Shown here: piece after piece, positions 61,062 through 64,000 of the stretch
Position numbering within the stretch: position 1 is the stretch's first letter
Layout: each line of letters starts with the position of its first letter
Assembly: GCA_045862995.1 (NCBI GenBank)
Contig: BTVX01000001.1
Coordinates: 186,001 to 250,000 of the forward strand
DNA from: UBA2387 sp019454665
GTDB taxonomy: Bacteria; Armatimonadota; Fimbriimonadia; Fimbriimonadales; Fimbriimonadaceae
Direction of reading: 5' to 3'
Length of the DNA stretch: 64,000 bases
Made by a program: the position numbers and the translations under genes
The notes under the pieces: generated by a model
Databases searched by the model: none
The model's input: the letters and a program-made list of their open reading frames with translations, nothing else
What the model was told of the DNA's origin: nothing

Positions 61062-62723
61062 TTACTCTTTCTCGGCTTCTTCGCCCGAGGCTTGCTCGTC
61101 GTCGCCGCCGAACTGCATGGCACCCTTGCGCGCCGGACCGTTGAACTCGGGCTTGACCAGCTTGTCGCCCAGCTTGACGCCTTCGACAAGTTCGACCCGC
61201 GCACCGGAGGTCAGCCCGGTCTTCACGCGGACCTTCTTGGGCTCGTCCGTGGGCTTTGCCGGCTTGAGCAGCACGAAGGATCCGTCGGCATCCTTGGACA
61301 CGTACTCGGCGGGGACCTGAAGGGTCTTCGCTCGCTTGTCCGTGATCATGGTGCACTTGGCCGACATGCCGCTCTTGAGGTTCAGGTTGTTCGGATCGAG
61401 CCAGACTTCGACTTCGAACTTGACGACCGCCGCTTGACCGGCAGCAGCCGTCGCTGCCAAGGTCGCCGGGGCGATCTTGCGGACCGTGCCGGCGACCTCC
61501 TGATCGGCAAACGCGTCCACCGAAACCCTGGCGGGCATGCCCAAGGTCAGCTTGGCCACGTCAATCTCGTTGACGTTGAGCTTGACCATCATGGCCGTGC
61601 GGTCTTCGAGCCGGATGATGGGCGTGCCGCTGGAGAAGCTGCTGAGGCTGGCCACGAGTTCGCCTTCCTGGACCAGCTTGCGCGTGACGACGCCGGCAAT
61701 GGGGGCGCGAATCTCCGTCTCGCCGAGTAGCCGCAGGCTGTCGCCCAGCACGCTGTTGATCTGGTCGGCGCTGGCCACGCTCTGGTTGCGGCTCTTCTTG
61801 AGCACCTCGATGTCGCGGAGCTGCGCCTTGGCGCGGTCCAAGTCGCTCAACGCGATCTGGTAGTCGCGCTGGCGGACGTCGTCCTGAAACTGGTTGGTCT
61901 TGCTTCGATCCAGTTCGGCCTTGGCTTGGGCGATCGCGGCGTCGGCCCGCTCAAGCTCCACCCGCTGCTGGTCGTCCAGCCGTCGGAGGTTCTCCTCCGC
62001 CGTCGCCAGACGCGCCTTGGCGAGTTCGAGCTGAAGCTGCGCGTTTTCCACGTTGCGGCCGGCGGTGTAGCCCAACGCGAGCAGTTCCTTCTGGCGCGTG
62101 TGCTCGGCTTCGGCGTTGGCCAGGTTGGCTCGGGCTTCTCGCAGGTTGGCTTCGGTGGACGTGCGTTGCGTGGGGTGCGAAGACGAAACGAGCCGCTCGC
62201 GCTCCTTGGTGGCGCTGGCGAGAGACGCTTCGGCGCTGCGGATGCCGACCTTGGTCAACGTCGGCTGCGCGTCCAGTTGGTCCTTGGCCTGCGCCACTCG
62301 TTGTTCGGCCTGCTTGAGGGCCGACCGCAGCAGCGCCTCGCGCTGCACAATCTCCACGTCCAACCGCTCGATCGCACTCTGCGCGCCTCGAAGTTGGGCT
62401 CGGTCCTGTTCGACGCGGAGTTCGGTCTCTTGCGGATCGATCACAGCGATCAGTTGGCCCTTCTCGACAACGTCGCCCTCCTCGACAAGCAACTGCGCGA
62501 CCCGTCCCGAAACCCGGCTCTTGACCTCGACGGCCTTGACCGCATCAATCTGGCCGGTCTCGACGACCTTGATTTCCATGTCGCCTTCGGTGACCTCGGT
62601 CTCTTTGACATCGCCCTTGGCCATCGCCTTCATGCGGTCGGCGTTGAAGCGCATCATCGCAAACGAGCCGATCCCGCACAAAGCAACCACGCCGAGCAGG
62701 ATGAAGATGGACGCCTTTTTCAT
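61062..62723 (-). CDS. MacA/HlyD-type periplasmic adaptor
   Basis: A 553-residue membrane fusion protein linking an inner-membrane ABC exporter to an outer-membrane channel. A single N-terminal helix (about 5-25) is followed by the lipoyl/biotinyl half (VKSRVSGRVAQLLVEEGDVV), a long hairpin coiled coil (about 100-320, Ala/Glu/Arg-rich, longer than in MacA), the second lipoyl half (ETEIRAPIAGVVTRKLVQEGELV), a beta barrel with LNVNEIDVAKL, and a charged Glu-rich tail. Partner of the permease at 59829-61058. Substrate unknown; macrolides, peptides or lipids are all possible. Confidence 0.92.
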   Translation of the reverse strand: MKKASIFILLGVVALCGIGSFAMMRFNADRMKAMAKGDVKETEVTEGDMEIKVVETGQIDAVKAVEVKSRVSGRVAQLLVEEGDVVEKGQLIAVIDPQETELRVEQDRAQLRGAQSAIERLDVEIVQREALLRSALKQAEQRVAQAKDQLDAQPTLTKVGIRSAEASLASATKERERLVSSSHPTQRTSTEANLREARANLANAEAEHTRQKELLALGYTAGRNVENAQLQLELAKARLATAEENLRRLDDQQRVELERADAAIAQAKAELDRSKTNQFQDDVRQRDYQIALSDLDRAKAQLRDIEVLKKSRNQSVASADQINSVLGDSLRLLGETEIRAPIAGVVTRKLVQEGELVASLSSFSSGTPIIRLEDRTAMMVKLNVNEIDVAKLTLGMPARVSVDAFADQEVAGTVRKIAPATLAATAAAGQAAVVKFEVEVWLDPNNLNLKSGMSAKCTMITDKRAKTLQVPAEYVSKDADGSFVLLKPAKPTDEPKKVRVKTGLTSGARVELVEGVKLGDKLVKPEFNGPARKGAMQFGGDDEQASGEEAEKE

Positions 62724-62787
62724 GAATGACGAACAGTTTGCATCAGTGACGGTCCTGGGCTGGGACTTTCGGGATTCGCGCAGGGCG

Positions 62788-62793
62788 TAAACT
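62788..62793 (+). promoter_or_regulatory. -10 box, leaderless promoter of the DUF4332 gene
   Basis: TAAACT 7 bases before ATG 62801, with no ribosome site. Confidence 0.55.
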
Positions 62794-62800
62794 GCGTGGC

Positions 62801-63205
62801 ATGGCCAATATCCGCGACATCGAAGGCATCGGAGACGTGTACGCCGGCAAGCTTGAGGCCGCTGGCATCAAGACGGACGACGCGCTGCTTCAGGCGGGCG
62901 CCACGCGCAAGGGACGCGAGGAGATCGTTCAGGCGACGGGCATCAGCGACACCCTCGTGCTCAAGTGGGTCAACCGCGCCGACCTCGCCCGGGTCAATGG
63001 CATCGGTTCCGAGTACGCCGACCTCTTGGAAGCCTCAGGCGTGGACAGCGTTCCGGAACTCGCCCAACGCAACGCGGCCAACCTGCACGCCAAGATGACG
63101 GAAGTCAACGAGGCGAAGAGCCTCGTCCGACAGTTGCCGTCGGCGGCGCAGGTGGAAAAGTGGGTCGCCGAGGCGAAGTCCCTCGACCGGGTGGTCACGC
63201 ACTAA
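62801..63205 (+). CDS. DUF4332 helix-hairpin-helix protein
   Basis: A 134-residue protein made of two helix-hairpin-helix pairs: IRDIEGIGDVYAGKLEAAGI with TDDALLQAGATRKGREEIVQATGI, and LARVNGIGSEYADLLEASGVDSVPELAQRN, each with the G-I-G turn typical of DNA-binding HhH elements. This is the DUF4332 layout. Its role is unknown; it may bind DNA without sequence specificity. It forms its own leaderless unit, and its TAA stop overlaps the rhamnulokinase stop. Confidence 0.85.
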   Translation: MANIRDIEGIGDVYAGKLEAAGIKTDDALLQAGATRKGREEIVQATGISDTLVLKWVNRADLARVNGIGSEYADLLEASGVDSVPELAQRNAANLHAKMTEVNEAKSLVRQLPSAAQVEKWVAEAKSLDRVVTH

Positions 63206-64000
63206 GCGTTCGGCGTGTAGAGGATGGGGGCTGCACTGGCCTCGACGAGCCGCATCGCGCCTTCCCACCCCTCGCACCAGCCCGCCGCCATGAACTGAGC
63301 GGCCAAATTGCCGAGGACCGTGGCTTCGGGAGGACCGGCTCGCACAGGCAACCCGGTTCGGTCGGCGACGGCTTGGCACAGCTTCGCGCTTTGCGACCCA
63401 CCGCCTCCCAGACGCACCTCTTCGATGGCTTGCCCGGTGGCGGCCTTGAGGTCGGCGGGAACGGCGGCGATCGCATCGGCCAAACTGAACAAGCCCAATG
63501 CCGCCCACTCTTCGGGCGTGTTGGGTTGGACCGTGGTCAGTTCGCGGCATAGGCCCGTCATGGAAGCTGGGTTGAAGAACGCCTCGTCCAGCAGGTTCAC
63601 CCTTCCTTGGAACCCAGTGTCGGCGGCTCCGACCCACTGGGCCATCGGTGACGCGAGACCGAGTTCATCGTGCAATCGGTTCAGGACATAGAAGCCAGGC
63701 ACGTTCTTGAGCAATCGAACGCGCCCGTCGGCGGTGCGTTCGTTGGTGAGGTTGGCCGATTTCACCGCGGCGTTTGCGATGGGTCGAGCGACCACCGTCC
63801 CGGCGAGCGACCACGTGCCGACGTTGACGAACATCTTCGTGGCGTCCAGCCTTCCGAACCCCAGGACCGCCGAGGCCGTATCGTGCGAGCCGACCGACAC
63901 GAGGTCCACGCCATCACCCAAGGCCGCCAACTTCCGGCCCGGTGATGCGGGCGCCAACTCGGGGACGGGCCAACCGATCGCCTTGAACGCCTCGGCGCAC
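63202..64000 (-). CDS. FGGY carbohydrate kinase, rhamnulokinase-like (partial)
   Basis: The C-terminal 265 residues of an FGGY-family sugar kinase; the start lies beyond the right edge. The ATP-side domain shows DLVSVGSHDTASAVLGFG, the phosphate-binding FVNVGTWSLAGT and the adenosine motif RLGGGGSQSAKLCQAVADRTGLPV, then GNLAAQFMAAGW. The TWSL and NVPGFYVLNRLHDELG segments match rhamnulokinase (RhaB) more than xylulokinase or glycerol kinase. Substrate is therefore probably L-rhamnulose, with moderate certainty. Confidence 0.85.
   Translation of the reverse strand, partial: CAEAFKAIGWPVPELAPASPGRKLAALGDGVDLVSVGSHDTASAVLGFGRLDATKMFVNVGTWSLAGTVVARPIANAAVKSANLTNERTADGRVRLLKNVPGFYVLNRLHDELGLASPMAQWVGAADTGFQGRVNLLDEAFFNPASMTGLCRELTTVQPNTPEEWAALGLFSLADAIAAVPADLKAATGQAIEEVRLGGGGSQSAKLCQAVADRTGLPVRAGPPEATVLGNLAAQFMAAGWCEGWEGAMRLVEASAAPILYTPNA

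Overview
The window is 64 kb of GC-rich (roughly 63-65%), gene-dense bacterial chromosome with no rRNA, CRISPR array, transposase or phage genes. The best lineage guess is Armatimonadota, probably the Fimbriimonadia. The pointers are a pseudopilin whose N-terminus follows the armatimonad 'LFPVYAQAKxAAKK' pattern, secreted proteins with dockerin-like and FG-GAP repeats, three tandem PilT ATPases, an archaeal/eukaryotic-type prolyl-tRNA synthetase, and diderm-type machinery (secretin, MacA/HlyD adaptor, lipoproteins). This lineage call is an inference from protein style, not a phylogeny.

Layout. 0-4.6 kb: type IV pilus block (three pilT-like ATPases, a pseudopilin, a 50-residue lipoprotein). 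4.6-12.7 kb: proS, a dockerin-like gene remnant, smc, a phytanoyl-CoA dioxygenase and acsA. 12.9-17.5 kb: tRNA-Pro(GGG), a SIS-domain sugar isomerase, hutU and two uncharacterised membrane or secreted proteins. 17.5-22.3 kb: an ECF sigma factor, a small anti-sigma-like protein and dnaN in one operon, then a DUF4397 lipoprotein, a cysteine desulfurase and sucD. 22.4-28.3 kb: lexA, a dicarboxylate/amino-acid:cation symporter, a lytic transglycosylase, tRNA-Ser(GCT), a frameshifted SGNH hydrolase, a GNAT enzyme and hrcA. 28.4-36.5 kb: secreted and envelope genes, namely two paralogous secreted proteins of unknown family, a large Ig-like secreted protein, a secretin, a GalE fused to a D-lyxose-isomerase-like cupin, and a GT-C-like membrane protein. 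36.6-39.2 kb: murA-mreB. 39.4-48.6 kb: one leftward chain of eight genes, moxR-DUF58-transglutaminase-holA followed by a four-gene Mn/Zn ABC importer, mostly linked by 4-base stop/start overlaps. 48.7-54.1 kb: ROK kinase, a 40-residue ORF, an AcuC-like deacetylase, an HD-GYP response regulator, a UDP-sugar dehydrogenase and a VanZ-like protein. 54.0-64.0 kb: rnhC, an FG-GAP/dockerin secreted protein, a lipoprotein, a short leuA, dps, a low-GC DUF3800-like gene, a MacB-type permease with its MacA-type adaptor, a DUF4332 helix-hairpin-helix protein and the 3' part of a rhamnulokinase.

How it works together. Most genes are housekeeping, covering replication (dnaN, holA, smc, rnhC), the SOS and heat-shock repressors (lexA, hrcA), cell wall and shape (murA, mreB, lytic transglycosylase), and central metabolism (acsA, sucD, leuA, hutU). 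The accessory layer is secretion and surface biology. Two genome-wide habits stand out. At least eleven genes have a TANNNT-like -10 box 6-7 bases before the start codon, which implies leaderless mRNAs. Convergent and co-directional neighbours very often share 4-base stop/stop or stop/start overlaps. The most distinctive items are the GalE-lyxose isomerase fusion, the sigma/anti-sigma-like/dnaN operon, the paralogous secreted family, and the foreign-looking DUF3800 islet that sits where a MacAB ATPase gene might be expected.
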